In this document: positions 1 to 9,256 of the stretch, one piece after another
How positions within the stretch are numbered: position 1 is the stretch's first letter
How the letters are laid out: every line of letters starts with the position of its first letter
Source of the DNA: JAMXLO01 sp035492535
Lineage (GTDB): Bacteria; Pseudomonadota; Alphaproteobacteria; Acetobacterales; Acetobacteraceae
DNA: 51,755 nucleotides
Reading direction: 5' to 3'
Assembly: GCA_035492535.1 (NCBI GenBank)
Contig: DATJJM010000097.1
Coordinates: 1 to 51,755, forward strand
Notes under the pieces: generated by a model
What the model was told of the DNA's origin: nothing
The model's input: the letters and a program-made list of their open reading frames with translations, nothing else
Database searches by the model: none
Translations under genes and position numbers: made by a program

Positions 1-810
1 GCACATCGTGCCCCACACCTTGGTGCTGCGGATCGCGTTGGCACGGGCTTCCGGATTGCTCGAGGTATCCAGTGTGCAGTCGGCATAGCGGCCGTGCGTC
101 AGGTCCTTGATCGCAGCGACCGGATCGTTGGAGCCCGGATCGACCACTTCGTCGGCGCCAAATTCTTTTGCGCGTTCCAGCCGCTGCGGGCTGATATCCA
201 GCGCGATGACGCGAGCCCCCATCGCCTTGGCGAATTGCGTGCCCGCCAATCCCACCGGGCCCTGGCCGAAGATCGCGAGGGTGTCGTTGCCGGACAGCCG
301 CATCCGTCGCAGCGCCGAGTAGGCGGTACCGGAACCGCAGGCGATGGCAGCCCCCGCCGCGAATGACAACTCGTCCGGCAGCGGCACCATCGTGTTGGCC
401 GGCACGCACAGATACTTCGCGTGCCCGCCATGCGAGTTGCTGCCATACACCTTCACCGGCACTTCCTGGCAAAGCTGCTGCCAGCCGGAACGGCAGTGAT
501 TGCACTGGGTGCATCCCTGGTAGTGGTGCACCATCACGCGCTCACCGACACGGGCTTCCTTGTCGGACACGGCGGAGCCCACCGCGACGACCACGCCACA
601 GGGTTCATGCCCGGCGATCACCGGATCCGGGTTCTGCGGGAAGCCGGTGGCCTGGCGGGTCTGTCCCTTCGGCCGGCGGTACTGGTGCAGGTCGCTGCCG
701 CACATGCCGGACGCCTTCATTTCCACGACCACTTCGTCCGGCCCTGGCGTCGGATCAGGGAACTCCATCAGTTCCAGTTCGCGACCGCCGGTGAACACGA
801 CACCACGCAT
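1..810 (-). CDS. Zinc-dependent alcohol dehydrogenase (partial)
   Basis: Medium-chain dehydrogenase/reductase, cut by the left edge: 270 residues are visible and the C-terminal end lies outside. It begins MRGVVFTGGRELELMEF behind a strong ribosome site (CAGGAGG) about 5 bases before the ATG. Seen: catalytic-zinc residues Cys37 (MCGSD) and the GHE motif at about 68-70; the structural-zinc cysteines in the classical C-x2-C-x2-C-x7-C spacing near residues 100-115 (GCTQCNHC); and a nucleotide-binding motif GQGPVGLAG near 187-195. The family oxidises alcohols or polyols with NAD(P); the substrate cannot be read from the sequence. It lies 30 bases downstream of the alpha-hydroxy-acid dehydrogenase on the same strand, so the two probably share an operon with the MFS carrier at 2016-3245. 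Confidence 0.9.
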   Translation of the reverse strand, partial: MRGVVFTGGRELELMEFPDPTPGPDEVVVEMKASGMCGSDLHQYRRPKGQTRQATGFPQNPDPVIAGHEPCGVVVAVGSAVSDKEARVGERVMVHHYQGCTQCNHCRSGWQQLCQEVPVKVYGSNSHGGHAKYLCVPANTMVPLPDELSFAAGAAIACGSGTAYSALRRMRLSGNDTLAIFGQGPVGLAGTQFAKAMGARVIALDISPQRLERAKEFGADEVVDPGSNDPVAAIKDLTHGRYADCTLDTSSNPEARANAIRSTKVWGTMC

Positions 811-840
811 GGTTTCCTCCTGTCGTTCGGTTGACCGATG

Positions 841-1953
841 TTAGCGCGGCGCCTCCGGCGTGGGGAACAGCAGCGGGAAGGCACTGTGAACGTGCGGCTG
901 CGTAACCAGGGGCGCGCCGAAATGCAGGAACGACCGGTTCAGCTCTGCCAGGCTGCGCGCGCCGGCGAGCGCCATCGCCACCATCACCTCCTGCTCGAGG
1001 ATTTCCAACAGGCGGTGCACACCGCGATCACCCTCGGCGGCAAGCGCATAACAATAGAGGCGGCCAACCGCGATCGCGTCGGCACCGAGCGCGATCGCCT
1101 TCACCACATCGGTGCCGCGCGAGAAGCTGCCGTCGACCATCACCTTCGCACGGCCACGCACAGCATCCATCACCTCGGGCAGGATGTCCATCGAACCGCG
1201 GCCGGCATCAAGCTGCCGCCCGCCATGGTTCGATACATAGACCACATCGACGCCATGCTCGCAGGCGATCGCTGCATCCTCGCCGGTGCCGATGCCCTTC
1301 AGGATCAGGGGAATGCTGTGCTTGTCCTTGAAGCGCTTCACATTGTCCCAGGAGAAGCTGGCCTGGAAGTTGTGGCCGGTCGCTGCCGTGCGCCATGGCT
1401 TGGCGAAACGTGCCGCGATGTCGCGCTCGCGCCGTGAATAGGCGGCCGTATCTACAGTGATGGCGAATGCGTTGTAGCCGTTGTCCACCGCGCGATGGAC
1501 GTGATCGTCCACAAACGAATCATCGCCGCGCACATAAAGCTGGAAGACCTTCGGCCCGGTCACGGCCTTGGCGGTTTCCTCGAGCCCCGGCTTGGTGACC
1601 GAGCTCACGATGATCGGCACGCCGAATTCGGTGGCGCCGCGACCGGCGGTGGCCGCACCACCCGCATTGAACGACTCGAGCGAGCCGACCGGCGCCAGCA
1701 TCACCGGCATCCGCATCTTCATGCCGAGGAACGTGGTGCTGGCATCCACCTTCGACACATTGCGCAGCGCGCGTGGCCGCAGCGCGATTGCGTCGAGCGC
1801 GGCGCGGTTCCGGCGCAGCGTCGTCTCACTCTCGGTCGCACCGATGAGATAGCCCCAGATATTGCTGTCCACCTTGGCCCGCGCGGCGGGAATGAATTCG
1901 TGCAGGCACTGATACTCGCCGGTGAGTTCGGTCAGGTGAACGGCGTCGGGCAT
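841..1953 (-). CDS. FMN-dependent alpha-hydroxy-acid dehydrogenase/oxidase
   Basis: A 370-residue member of the glycolate oxidase / L-lactate dehydrogenase / mandelate dehydrogenase family, a TIM barrel carrying FMN that oxidises an L-2-hydroxy acid to the 2-keto acid. Seen: the FMN-contacting stretch MLAPVGSLESFNAGGAATAGR, the YVRGDD segment that follows LFQLY-like FQLYVRG, the catalytic motif SNHGGRQLD (His as base, Arg for the substrate carboxylate), and the phosphate-binding GADAIAVGR near the C-terminus. Full length for the family. The start follows GGGAGAAG. No membrane segment is apparent, so it is probably cytosolic. It sits between the MFS carrier and the alcohol dehydrogenase on the same strand with short gaps (62 and 30 bases), which suggests joint import and oxidation of a hydroxy acid or glycol. 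The exact substrate is unknown. Confidence 0.9.
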   Translation of the reverse strand: MPDAVHLTELTGEYQCLHEFIPAARAKVDSNIWGYLIGATESETTLRRNRAALDAIALRPRALRNVSKVDASTTFLGMKMRMPVMLAPVGSLESFNAGGAATAGRGATEFGVPIIVSSVTKPGLEETAKAVTGPKVFQLYVRGDDSFVDDHVHRAVDNGYNAFAITVDTAAYSRRERDIAARFAKPWRTAATGHNFQASFSWDNVKRFKDKHSIPLILKGIGTGEDAAIACEHGVDVVYVSNHGGRQLDAGRGSMDILPEVMDAVRGRAKVMVDGSFSRGTDVVKAIALGADAIAVGRLYCYALAAEGDRGVHRLLEILEQEVMVAMALAGARSLAELNRSFLHFGAPLVTQPHVHSAFPLLFPTPEAPR

Positions 1954-2015
1954 TTTCTTCTCCCATCAGGTCGGCGCCATCTGGCCCGCACTGTGGGGGA
2001 ACCGCAAGAGGCGGA

Positions 2016-3245
2016 TCAGGCCGGCATCGGCTCCGGTGTTCCGGTCAACGGCTTGGCCTCGCGGGTCTCCGGCAACAGGAGCCAGATCACCAGCAGAGCA
2101 ACAAAGCCGACCAGGGCCAGGCCGAAAAACGCCATTGGCGCACCGAGCGTGTAAGCCACCCAGCCCGCCGCCGTCGTGCTGAGCGTGGCTCCGAGGCCGC
2201 CAGCAAGCGCCAAGGAGTTGATGCCGAAATTCAGGAAGCCGCTCCGGCGAGTCACGTCGGCGGCAATCAGCGGCACCATCAGGCCAAACACGGCACCACT
2301 GACGCCATCCAGGACCTGGATCATGACCAGGGGAACCGCGTCCGGCAGCGTCATGAACAGCAGGCTGCGGATCGGCAACGCCAGGAAACCCACCAACAGA
2401 ACCGGACGGCGCCCGACGCTTTGCGCCAGGCGGCCGACCAGCGGCGAGAATAGCGCGACGACAATCTGTGGCACGATGATGGCGGCAGATACGACCAGCC
2501 CGGCGCGGCCACTGCGTTTTGCCAGCTCGCTCAAGGCAAGCTGCAGCATGGCGGCATTGCTGAAATTGAACAGCACAGCGCCGATCACGAACACCACGAA
2601 GGGCGGTTCGTCGAATATATGCCAGGGACGGTGCTGCCGGCGCAGGCGTTCGGTCGGATGCAGGACAGCCGAGTGGTCATCCTCGGGCACGCGATCGCTG
2701 TTGCGAAACAGCGGCAGAACCACGAGCGCCGGCAGCACGAGCAGCAACGCGGCGACGAATACGGCGCGATTGGAGATGTAAGAGGCGAGAAGACCCAGAA
2801 GACCGGCGGCAACAGCATTGCCGATCGAGGCGTAACGCGCGTTGACCCCCAACTGCTCGCTGAACCGCGCCTGCCCGCACAGCACGAGCGTGAGGGCGGC
2901 AATGGCCGGCGTGAGGATACAACTCGCCAGCGAGTGGATGATCTGCGCCGTGATGACCGGTCCGCGCGACGGCGTTGCCACCATGATCCAGGCGCTGAAC
3001 CCAAGCAGGACGAGGCCGATCAGATTGGCGAAGCGCTTCTGGTGGATCAGGTCCACGAGGCCTCCGGCCGGCAATTGCAGGGCGAAGACCGCGATGGTGC
3101 CGATACTGAGGGCAAAGCCGATATCGGCCGTGTTCCAGCCCTGCTCGATCAGATAGACGGACAGAAACGGCCCGAACCCGGTCTGCACCGCTGCCGTGAA
3201 CAGGTTCAGGGTGTTGAGCCCGAGGGCGCAGCGATAGGCGAGCAT
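2016..3245 (-). CDS. MFS transporter
   Basis: A 409-residue integral membrane protein with about 12 hydrophobic helices split by a polar central loop (around residues 190-215, rich in charge, ending RRQHRPWHIFDEPPF), the usual shape of a major facilitator carrier. A motif-A-like element between helices 2 and 3 reads GGLVDLIHQKR, and a second-half counterpart reads GRLAQSVGRRP. Substrate cannot be assigned by eye. It is the first gene of a minus-strand set with the alpha-hydroxy-acid dehydrogenase and the alcohol dehydrogenase, so import of their substrate, or export of a product, is the reasonable guess. The ribosome site before the ATG is weak. Confidence 0.85.
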   Translation of the reverse strand: MLAYRCALGLNTLNLFTAAVQTGFGPFLSVYLIEQGWNTADIGFALSIGTIAVFALQLPAGGLVDLIHQKRFANLIGLVLLGFSAWIMVATPSRGPVITAQIIHSLASCILTPAIAALTLVLCGQARFSEQLGVNARYASIGNAVAAGLLGLLASYISNRAVFVAALLLVLPALVVLPLFRNSDRVPEDDHSAVLHPTERLRRQHRPWHIFDEPPFVVFVIGAVLFNFSNAAMLQLALSELAKRSGRAGLVVSAAIIVPQIVVALFSPLVGRLAQSVGRRPVLLVGFLALPIRSLLFMTLPDAVPLVMIQVLDGVSGAVFGLMVPLIAADVTRRSGFLNFGINSLALAGGLGATLSTTAAGWVAYTLGAPMAFFGLALVGFVALLVIWLLLPETREAKPLTGTPEPMPA

Positions 3246-3391
3246 AGGGTGTCTGGTGCCGTTTCCGAGGTTTGCGTTCTTGGATTAAAGCACCCTCGCA
3301 GGAATGGGAGCCGGCATTCAACCCCCTTCCATGCCGAGGACCGGACAGACACCCTGCCCGGCCCCCATGAACGCGAAATGTGACGCGAAGA

Positions 3392-4447
3392 TCAGTCGCC
3401 GACAGCGCGCAGCAGCGGCATGGCCGGCTCGCACAGCTCGGCATAGAGATCCAGGTAGTCCTCGGCCATCCGCCGTGCGGTGAAGCGGCGGTCGAATGTC
3501 GCCCGCACTGTCGCGCGATCGAGCTCGCCCAGGCGATCGACCGCGGCGATGGCGCTCGCCTCGTCATGCACGATGAATCCGGAGACGCCGTCGTCGATGA
3601 CCTCGGGCACCGAGCCGCGATTGAACGCGATGACCGGCGTGCCGCAGGCCATGCTCTCGATCATCACCAGGCCGAATGGTTCCGGCCAGTCGATCGGGAA
3701 TAGCAGCGCATGCGCGCCGGACAGGAAGTCAGGCTTCTGCGCGTCGTTGATCTCGCCGATGAACTCGACCCATGGGCTCGCATCGATCAGCGGCTTGATC
3801 TCGTTCTCGTAGTATTTCTTGTCCGCGTTATCGACCTTGGCGGCGACCCTCAGTTTCATGCCCGCCGCGCCGGCGATGCGGATTGCCTTATCCAGGCCCT
3901 TTTCCGGTGATACGCGTCCCAGGAAGGCCAGATAGCCGGGCTTGACCGGCTGCGGGGTGAGCAGGTCCGCCGGCATGCCGTGGTGCACCGTGCGGATCCA
4001 GTTCAGGCGCGGGATCGGCCGCCGCTGGCTGTCGGAGATCGACACCATCGGCGCGTCGAACAGCTCGTAGACATCCTTGAATTCCGGGATGTCGAGCCGG
4101 CCATGCAGCGTGGTGAGGAACGGCGTCTTCTGGCGGCTGAACAACGAGAGCGGGAAATAGTCAGTATGGAAGTGCAGCACATCGAAGTCTTCCGCGCGGC
4201 GATAGATCAGCTCCATCATGCGCATATAGATCGCGATCCAGTCCACGACGGTCGGATCGAGACGCAACGCCTGATCGCGCATCGGCGCGAGCCTGGCGGA
4301 CGTGACGGAATCCCCGGATGCGAACAGGGTCACGTCATGACCCATCGCCACCAGCTCCTCGGTCAGCGAATAAACAACGCGTTCAGTGCCACCGTACAGC
4401 TTGGGCGGCACCGCTTCGAAAAGCGGAGAGATCTGAGCAATACGCAT
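3392..4447 (-). CDS. Glycosyltransferase family 4
   Basis: A 351-residue GT-B glycosyltransferase. The N-terminal acceptor domain starts MRIAQISPLFEAVPP and contains the glycine-rich YGGTERVVYSLTEEL typical of family 4 enzymes. The C-terminal nucleotide-sugar domain has LAFLGRVSPEKG and, near residues 253-262, the E-x7-E element EPFGLVMIE followed by MACGTPVIAF, which binds the donor diphosphate and sugar. Such enzymes transfer a sugar from a nucleotide donor with retention, in exopolysaccharide, lipopolysaccharide or glycolipid assembly; the acceptor is unknown. It stands alone on its strand, 146 bases after the MFS gene start and divergent from the ABC exporter at 4611. The pairing with that exporter may indicate envelope glycan or lipid work, but this is inference. 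Confidence 0.9.
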   Translation of the reverse strand: MRIAQISPLFEAVPPKLYGGTERVVYSLTEELVAMGHDVTLFASGDSVTSARLAPMRDQALRLDPTVVDWIAIYMRMMELIYRRAEDFDVLHFHTDYFPLSLFSRQKTPFLTTLHGRLDIPEFKDVYELFDAPMVSISDSQRRPIPRLNWIRTVHHGMPADLLTPQPVKPGYLAFLGRVSPEKGLDKAIRIAGAAGMKLRVAAKVDNADKKYYENEIKPLIDASPWVEFIGEINDAQKPDFLSGAHALLFPIDWPEPFGLVMIESMACGTPVIAFNRGSVPEVIDDGVSGFIVHDEASAIAAVDRLGELDRATVRATFDRRFTARRMAEDYLDLYAELCEPAMPLLRAVGD

Positions 4448-4610
4448 GAAAGCGGCCCCGGTTTTTCTATGGGTTCACAAGTAACCAGCTCGGCTTTACT
4501 GACACTTGACTTATGCAGAGGCCGCGCTTAATCACAGTGTTGTTATAGGATGTGAATGTGGCGAAAAATCGGCGGGTTTCCTGCGGTAAACAGCCTCTGG
4601 ACCAGGTGAA

Positions 4611-6437
4611 ATGACGACAATTACGGCAGAAATTAGGCGCGACGTGACGGAGAGCGACGCGACGGAGAGTTTCGAGGCGCCACGCCTCCGCGCTCATCCG
4701 CTCGGCTTCATGTGGCACTACGTGCGGCGCCATCCCTTGGGTCACGCCACGGTCTTTGTATCGGTTATGGTTGCGGTGGCCTGCGCAGTCTCCGTTCAGT
4801 ACGGTCTGAAGAATCTGATCGATGTGATCTCCGCCGGACCCGGCAAGGCACAGGGTCTGTGGACGGCGTTTGCCGTGCTGTGCGGGCTGGTCGCGGCCGA
4901 CAGCCTGCTGTGGCGTGTCGCCGGCTGGGCCGGCGCCTATACATTTGTGGCCGTGACCGGCGATATCCGGCGCGACCTGTTCGGACATCTGTCCGGACAC
5001 TCGCCCAGCTATTTTTCCGAACGCCTGCCGGGCGCGCTGGCCAGCCGGATCACCGCCACCTCAAACGCCGCCTTCACAATAGAGAACACCGGATCGTGGA
5101 ACGTGGTGCCGCCGGTCGTGGCGGTGGTCTGCTCGATCGGGTTCATCTCCTTTGTCAACTCGGCGATGGCCGCCACGCTGGTCGGCGCTTCAGCGGCCCT
5201 TGGCGCACTCATCTTCTACCTGGCCAAGCACGGCACGCCGTTGCACCGGTCATTCGCCTCCAAGGCGGCAGCGGTGGACGGCGAACTGGTGGACGTGGTC
5301 AGCAACATGTCGGTGGTCCGCGCGTTCGGCGCGATGTTCCGCGAGCAGCGGCGCATCGGCAGCACCATCGGCGTCGAGATGGGAGCGCGCCGCACCAGCC
5401 TGATTTATCTTGAACGGCTCCGGTTGATCCACGCGGTCATCACCGCAGGGCTGATCGCCGGGATCGTCGCCTGGGGCCTGATGCTGTGGCAGGATGGCCA
5501 GGCGACGGTCGGCGACCTTGTGCTGATCACGTCGCTCTCCATCGGCATCCTGCATTGCACGCGAGACCTCGCCGTGGCGCTGGTGGACCTGACCCAGCAC
5601 GTCGCGCGCCTGGAGGAAGCCATCGGTTCATTGCTGATCGAGCACGAGCTGCCCGACCGCGCCGATGCGAAGCCACTGGTGCCCGGACCCGGCGAAGTGG
5701 TGTTCGATCACGTCGGCTTTGCTTACCCGGGACGCGCGGCCGTGCTGCGCGACTTCGACCTGACCATCCAGAAAGGCCAGCGCGTCGGCCTCGTCGGCTC
5801 CTCCGGCGCAGGCAAGTCAACGGTGCTGGCCCTGCTCCAGCGATTCTATGATGTGCATGGCGGCAGCATCACGATCGATGGCCAGGATATCCGCGATGTG
5901 ACGCAGGAGAGCCTGCGCGCCGTCATGTCGATCGTGCCGCAGGACGTCAGCCTGTTCCATCGCACGGTGCTGGAGAACATTCGCTACGCCCGCCCCGATG
6001 CGCCGGAAGCGGATGTGCTGGCCGCCGCCGAAATGGCGAACTGCCGCGAGTTCATCGAGGCGCTGCCGGATGGTTTCGCCACCATGGTGGGCGATCGCGG
6101 CGTGAAGCTCTCCGGCGGGCAGCGGCAGCGTCTGGCCATCGCGCGGGCCCTGCTGAAGGATGCGCCGATCCTGCTGCTCGATGAGGCCACCAGCGCGCTG
6201 GACAGCGAAAGCGAACGAGCCATCCAGGAAGCACTGGACCGGCTGATGCATGGGCGGACGACGATCGCCATCGCGCACCGATTGGCGACATTGAAGAGCT
6301 TCGACCGGATCATCGTGATGGATCGCGGCCGGATCGTGGACGATGGGCCGCCGACAGAACTCGCCCTGCGCCCAGGCCCCTACCGCGACATGCTGCGGAA
6401 GCAGCAGTTCGCCGAGCCCATGCAGGAGGCGGCATAG
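4611..6437 (+). CDS. ABC exporter, fused permease and ATPase (MsbA-like)
   Basis: A 608-residue half-transporter: about six membrane helices between residues 45 and 325, then one nucleotide-binding domain. Seen in the ATPase: Walker A GSSGAGKST at 396-404, Q-loop IVPQDVSLF, signature LSGGQ at 500-504, Walker B ILLLDEA at 520-526, and the H-loop AIAHRLAT. This order is that of type IV exporters (MsbA, multidrug and lipid exporters), which work as homodimers in the inner membrane. The substrate is unknown. The N-terminus is charged and lacks a signal peptide. It is transcribed away from the glycosyltransferase across a 163-base gap and is followed by a 150-base gap before the next gene, so it looks like a single-gene unit. 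Confidence 0.92.
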   Translation: MTTITAEIRRDVTESDATESFEAPRLRAHPLGFMWHYVRRHPLGHATVFVSVMVAVACAVSVQYGLKNLIDVISAGPGKAQGLWTAFAVLCGLVAADSLLWRVAGWAGAYTFVAVTGDIRRDLFGHLSGHSPSYFSERLPGALASRITATSNAAFTIENTGSWNVVPPVVAVVCSIGFISFVNSAMAATLVGASAALGALIFYLAKHGTPLHRSFASKAAAVDGELVDVVSNMSVVRAFGAMFREQRRIGSTIGVEMGARRTSLIYLERLRLIHAVITAGLIAGIVAWGLMLWQDGQATVGDLVLITSLSIGILHCTRDLAVALVDLTQHVARLEEAIGSLLIEHELPDRADAKPLVPGPGEVVFDHVGFAYPGRAAVLRDFDLTIQKGQRVGLVGSSGAGKSTVLALLQRFYDVHGGSITIDGQDIRDVTQESLRAVMSIVPQDVSLFHRTVLENIRYARPDAPEADVLAAAEMANCREFIEALPDGFATMVGDRGVKLSGGQRQRLAIARALLKDAPILLLDEATSALDSESERAIQEALDRLMHGRTTIAIAHRLATLKSFDRIIVMDRGRIVDDGPPTELALRPGPYRDMLRKQQFAEPMQEAA

Positions 6438-6588
6438 GCCCTTACCCCCGGGTCGCGCTTCATCTGACATCAAAGCGTCACGTGCCGTCGCACTGATTTT
6501 GTGGCCACTTTGACCGCTGTCAGCCCGCCAACCTGGCCGCCAAGGCCAGGCGATGGCGGCCGCACGGTGGGGAAGAGTGGAACCGCAA

Positions 6589-8085
6589 ATGCCCGATCTC
6601 GTACAGTCGGCGCCGGCAGTCGTGGGCGCAAAGACCGTTCAGGAGTATATCGACGAACTGCCCCGTTGGCCCGACGGCACCTCGCTGAAATCAACGCCCA
6701 TGACGGGCATGCAGTGGCGCATCTGGACGCTCGCGGCGTTCGGCAAGTTCTTCGAGGGGTTCGTCGTCTTCATGGGCGGCGTGACGGTGCCGCTGATCAA
6801 CCGCGAATTCCACCTTGCTGCCGCCGAGGCGGGCCTCGTCACTTCGGCGAGCCTCGCGGGCATCCTTGTCGGCACCATCACGCTCGGCGGCCTCGCGGAC
6901 CATTTTGGCCGCAAGCGCATGTTCATTGCCGAGATGGTCATCTTCTGCCTGTTCCTTGCCCTGCTGATCATGGTCCAGGGGTTTGTGTCGCTGGTGATCT
7001 GCCTGTTCGGCGTCGGCATGGCGCTTGGCTGCGACTATCCGACCGCGCACATGATCATCTCGGAGAACATCCCGAGCCTCTCGCGCGGTAAGCTGGTGCT
7101 CGGCGCCTTCGCCTTCCAGGCGATCGGCGCCATGTGCGGCATCGCCGTTGGCGCCGCCGTGCTCATGATCGACCCGGAGCTCGATGCCTGGCGATGGATG
7201 TACGCGACCGCGCTGGTGCCGGCCGTGCTCATCACCATCGGCCGCTTCTACATCACCGAAAGCGCCAACTGGCTCATCGTGCGTGGTGCGCACGACGCGG
7301 CAGAGAAGGCCGTGACACGCCTCCTCCAGCGCACGCCGCGCTACCCGCAGGAGGTGGCTCTCGTCCGCAATGTCGCGCACGAGACGAGCTCATCATCAAA
7401 ATCCTTCATGGCGCTGTTCAACAAGGACAACCGCCGTGCCACCATCTTCTCCTCGGCGCCGTGGTTCCTCCAGGATCTCGGCACGTACGGCATCGGGGTG
7501 TTCACCCCCACCATGATCGCGGCCGCACTTGGCAGCGGTCCGGATAAGATCCGCAGTCCCGCCGACCTGATCGCAAGCGGCATCCATTCAGCGCAGGCGG
7601 CAGCGCTCACGACCTCGCTGCTCATCGTCGGCATCATCTTCGCGATTGCGCTCGCCGATAAATACGGACGTATCCTCCTGCAAGCCGTCGGCTTCATCGG
7701 CTGCGCCATCGGACTCGTCATCGCCACGCTGTCGATCGATGCCACGGGGCCGATGCAGCTGTACCTGATCATGGCCGGCGTGATGTTCTTCAACTTCATG
7801 ACCAATGTCGGTCCGAACGCGCAGACCTACCTGCTTGCTGGCGAAGTGTTCCCGACCGAGGTGCGCGGCATGGGCGCAGGCTTCGCGGCAATGATCGGCA
7901 AGGTCGGCGCGGTCGCCACCACTTTCGGCTTCCCGATCCTGCTCGACTCCATGGGAACCCGCACACTGCTTTACGTGCTCGCCCTCACCTCGGTGCTGGG
8001 CGCTGTCGTGACCTGGGCCTACCGCATCGAGACGACCGGGGTGAATCTCGACGAGATCGGGCGCGTTCCCCAAGGGGCACATTGA
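6589..8085 (+). CDS. MFS transporter, phosphate/sugar porter type
   Basis: A membrane protein of about 498 residues with 12 predicted helices, a long cytosolic N-terminus and the family motifs GGLADHFGRKR (after helix 2) and ALADKYGR (second half), plus PTEVRGMGAGF after helix 10. The pattern, including GCDYPTAHMIISENIP in helix 4, recalls phosphate:H+ symporters and related inner-membrane sugar/metabolite porters. The ATG at 6589 is preferred because a GGGGAAGAG lies about 11 bases upstream; an in-frame ATG at 6553 would add 12 residues. The next gene, a PstS-like binding protein, starts 14 bases after the stop, so the two are almost certainly co-transcribed. That neighbour supports phosphate or another oxyanion as substrate, but it is inference. 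Confidence 0.82.
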   Translation: MPDLVQSAPAVVGAKTVQEYIDELPRWPDGTSLKSTPMTGMQWRIWTLAAFGKFFEGFVVFMGGVTVPLINREFHLAAAEAGLVTSASLAGILVGTITLGGLADHFGRKRMFIAEMVIFCLFLALLIMVQGFVSLVICLFGVGMALGCDYPTAHMIISENIPSLSRGKLVLGAFAFQAIGAMCGIAVGAAVLMIDPELDAWRWMYATALVPAVLITIGRFYITESANWLIVRGAHDAAEKAVTRLLQRTPRYPQEVALVRNVAHETSSSSKSFMALFNKDNRRATIFSSAPWFLQDLGTYGIGVFTPTMIAAALGSGPDKIRSPADLIASGIHSAQAAALTTSLLIVGIIFAIALADKYGRILLQAVGFIGCAIGLVIATLSIDATGPMQLYLIMAGVMFFNFMTNVGPNAQTYLLAGEVFPTEVRGMGAGFAAMIGKVGAVATTFGFPILLDSMGTRTLLYVLALTSVLGAVVTWAYRIETTGVNLDEIGRVPQGAH

Positions 8086-8099
8086 TAGGGGGCGCACTG

Positions 8100-9158
8100 A
8101 TGACCAGCAACCTTCGCCGCGCGATCACCGGGGCTGCCCTTGGCATCGGCTTCGCGATCTCTGCCGCCAACGCGGACAGCATCACGATCAACGAAACCGG
8201 CTCAACGCTTCTGTACCCGCTCTTCAAGGCCTGGATCGACGGCTACAAGAGCGTCGCGCCAGACGTCGTACTCACAGCGGCCAGCACCGGTTCCGGCGTC
8301 GGTATCGACTCGGCGCTCGGCGGCACCGTTCGTATCGGCGCCTCCGACGCCTATCTCTCCGACGAGGTCGCGGCGCATAATCCTGAGATCCTGAACATCC
8401 CGCTCGCGATCTCCGCGGTCGCCATCAACTACAATCTGCCCGGTCTCAATGGCGCGGCCATCAGGATCAGTGGCCCGGCGCTTGCGGCCATCTATTCCGG
8501 AGGCGTGACCGAGTGGGACGATCCGAAGATCAAGGCGCTGAATCCAGGCGTGGAGCTTCCCCATCAGGCCATCATTCCGGTCCGGCGTGCCGATGCATCC
8601 GGCGACACGTTCGTATTTACCCAATTCCTGGATTTCTCGGCCGAGAGCTGGGAAGACAATCCGGGCTATGGCACCGATATCCCCTGGCCCAAGGTCGCGG
8701 CGGAGAAAACCGCACCCGGCAATGACGGCGTCATCGCGACGCTAGCCGCCACGCCTTACGCGATCGGCTATGCCGGCGTCAGCTACGCCGGCGAGGTTGC
8801 CAAGGCAAAGCTCGGCACGGCCGTGGTTGAGAACCAGGCAGGCAAGTTCGTCCTCGCCTCGCGGCAGGCGATCGCCGATGCCGCCGCCCAGCTCGACCCG
8901 CGCACGCCTCCCTATGAGCGCATCAGCCTCGTGTATGCACCGGGCGACACCAGCTACCCGCTGGTCAACTATGAATACGCCTTGGTGTCGAAAACGCAGC
9001 CAAACACCGCGACGGCCGACGCGGTGCGGTCGTTTCTGATCTGGGCGATTTCGGCGACCGGCGGCAATGGCGACACTTACCTCACGCCCGTCGGATTCAT
9101 CCCGCTGCCTGATTTCATCCGCGGACTGAGCCAGGCGCAGATCAAGCAGATCAGGTGA
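8100..9158 (+). CDS. PstS-like periplasmic phosphate-binding protein
   Basis: A 352-residue protein with a clear Sec signal peptide (hydrophobic core around ITGAALGIGFAISAANA, likely cleaved before DSITINE). The mature part follows the PstS plan: GSTLLYPLFKAW near the start, TGSGVGID, SDAYLSD, and the oxyanion-binding RADASGDTFVFTQFL, then GIGYAGVSY-like AIGYAGVSY. These correspond to the Ser, Asp, Arg and Ser-Gly-Thr groups that hold phosphate in PstS, with small changes (SGD where SGT is usual). The ATG at 8100 follows AGGGGG by 7 bases; a TTG at 8082 is less likely. No pstC, pstA or pstB is adjacent. Instead the gene follows an MFS carrier by 14 bases, an unusual partner for a solute-binding protein. 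It could feed that carrier, act as a sensor, or bind another oxyanion. Confidence 0.85.
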   Translation: MTSNLRRAITGAALGIGFAISAANADSITINETGSTLLYPLFKAWIDGYKSVAPDVVLTAASTGSGVGIDSALGGTVRIGASDAYLSDEVAAHNPEILNIPLAISAVAINYNLPGLNGAAIRISGPALAAIYSGGVTEWDDPKIKALNPGVELPHQAIIPVRRADASGDTFVFTQFLDFSAESWEDNPGYGTDIPWPKVAAEKTAPGNDGVIATLAATPYAIGYAGVSYAGEVAKAKLGTAVVENQAGKFVLASRQAIADAAAQLDPRTPPYERISLVYAPGDTSYPLVNYEYALVSKTQPNTATADAVRSFLIWAISATGGNGDTYLTPVGFIPLPDFIRGLSQAQIKQIR

Positions 9159-9229
9159 CGCTTGTACGCAATCCGGCAGCAAAGTCGGTGCTAAACCGCC
9201 ACGTATCAGACACAGTCATGTGATCCGAT

Positions 9230-9241
9230 CCTTCCGGAAGG
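9230..9241. repeat. 12-bp palindrome upstream of otsA
   Basis: CCTTCCGGAAGG is a perfect 12-base palindrome 15 bases before the otsA ATG, in the 98-base gap after the PstS-like gene. It could be an operator or simply part of the leader; nothing else supports either. Confidence 0.35.
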
Positions 9242-9256
9242 TGAGGATCCCGAGGG

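Noticed and set aside
838..1437. Long open frames on the plus strand opposite the alpha-hydroxy-acid dehydrogenase and many similar long antisense frames across the window
   Set aside because: High GC content produces long antisense frames; their products are Arg/Ala/His-rich without motifs, while the opposite strand encodes recognisable proteins.
4506..4534. TTGACT with a possible -10 17 bases later, upstream of the ABC exporter
   Set aside because: The -10 (TAATCA) matches consensus poorly; not listed as a promoter.
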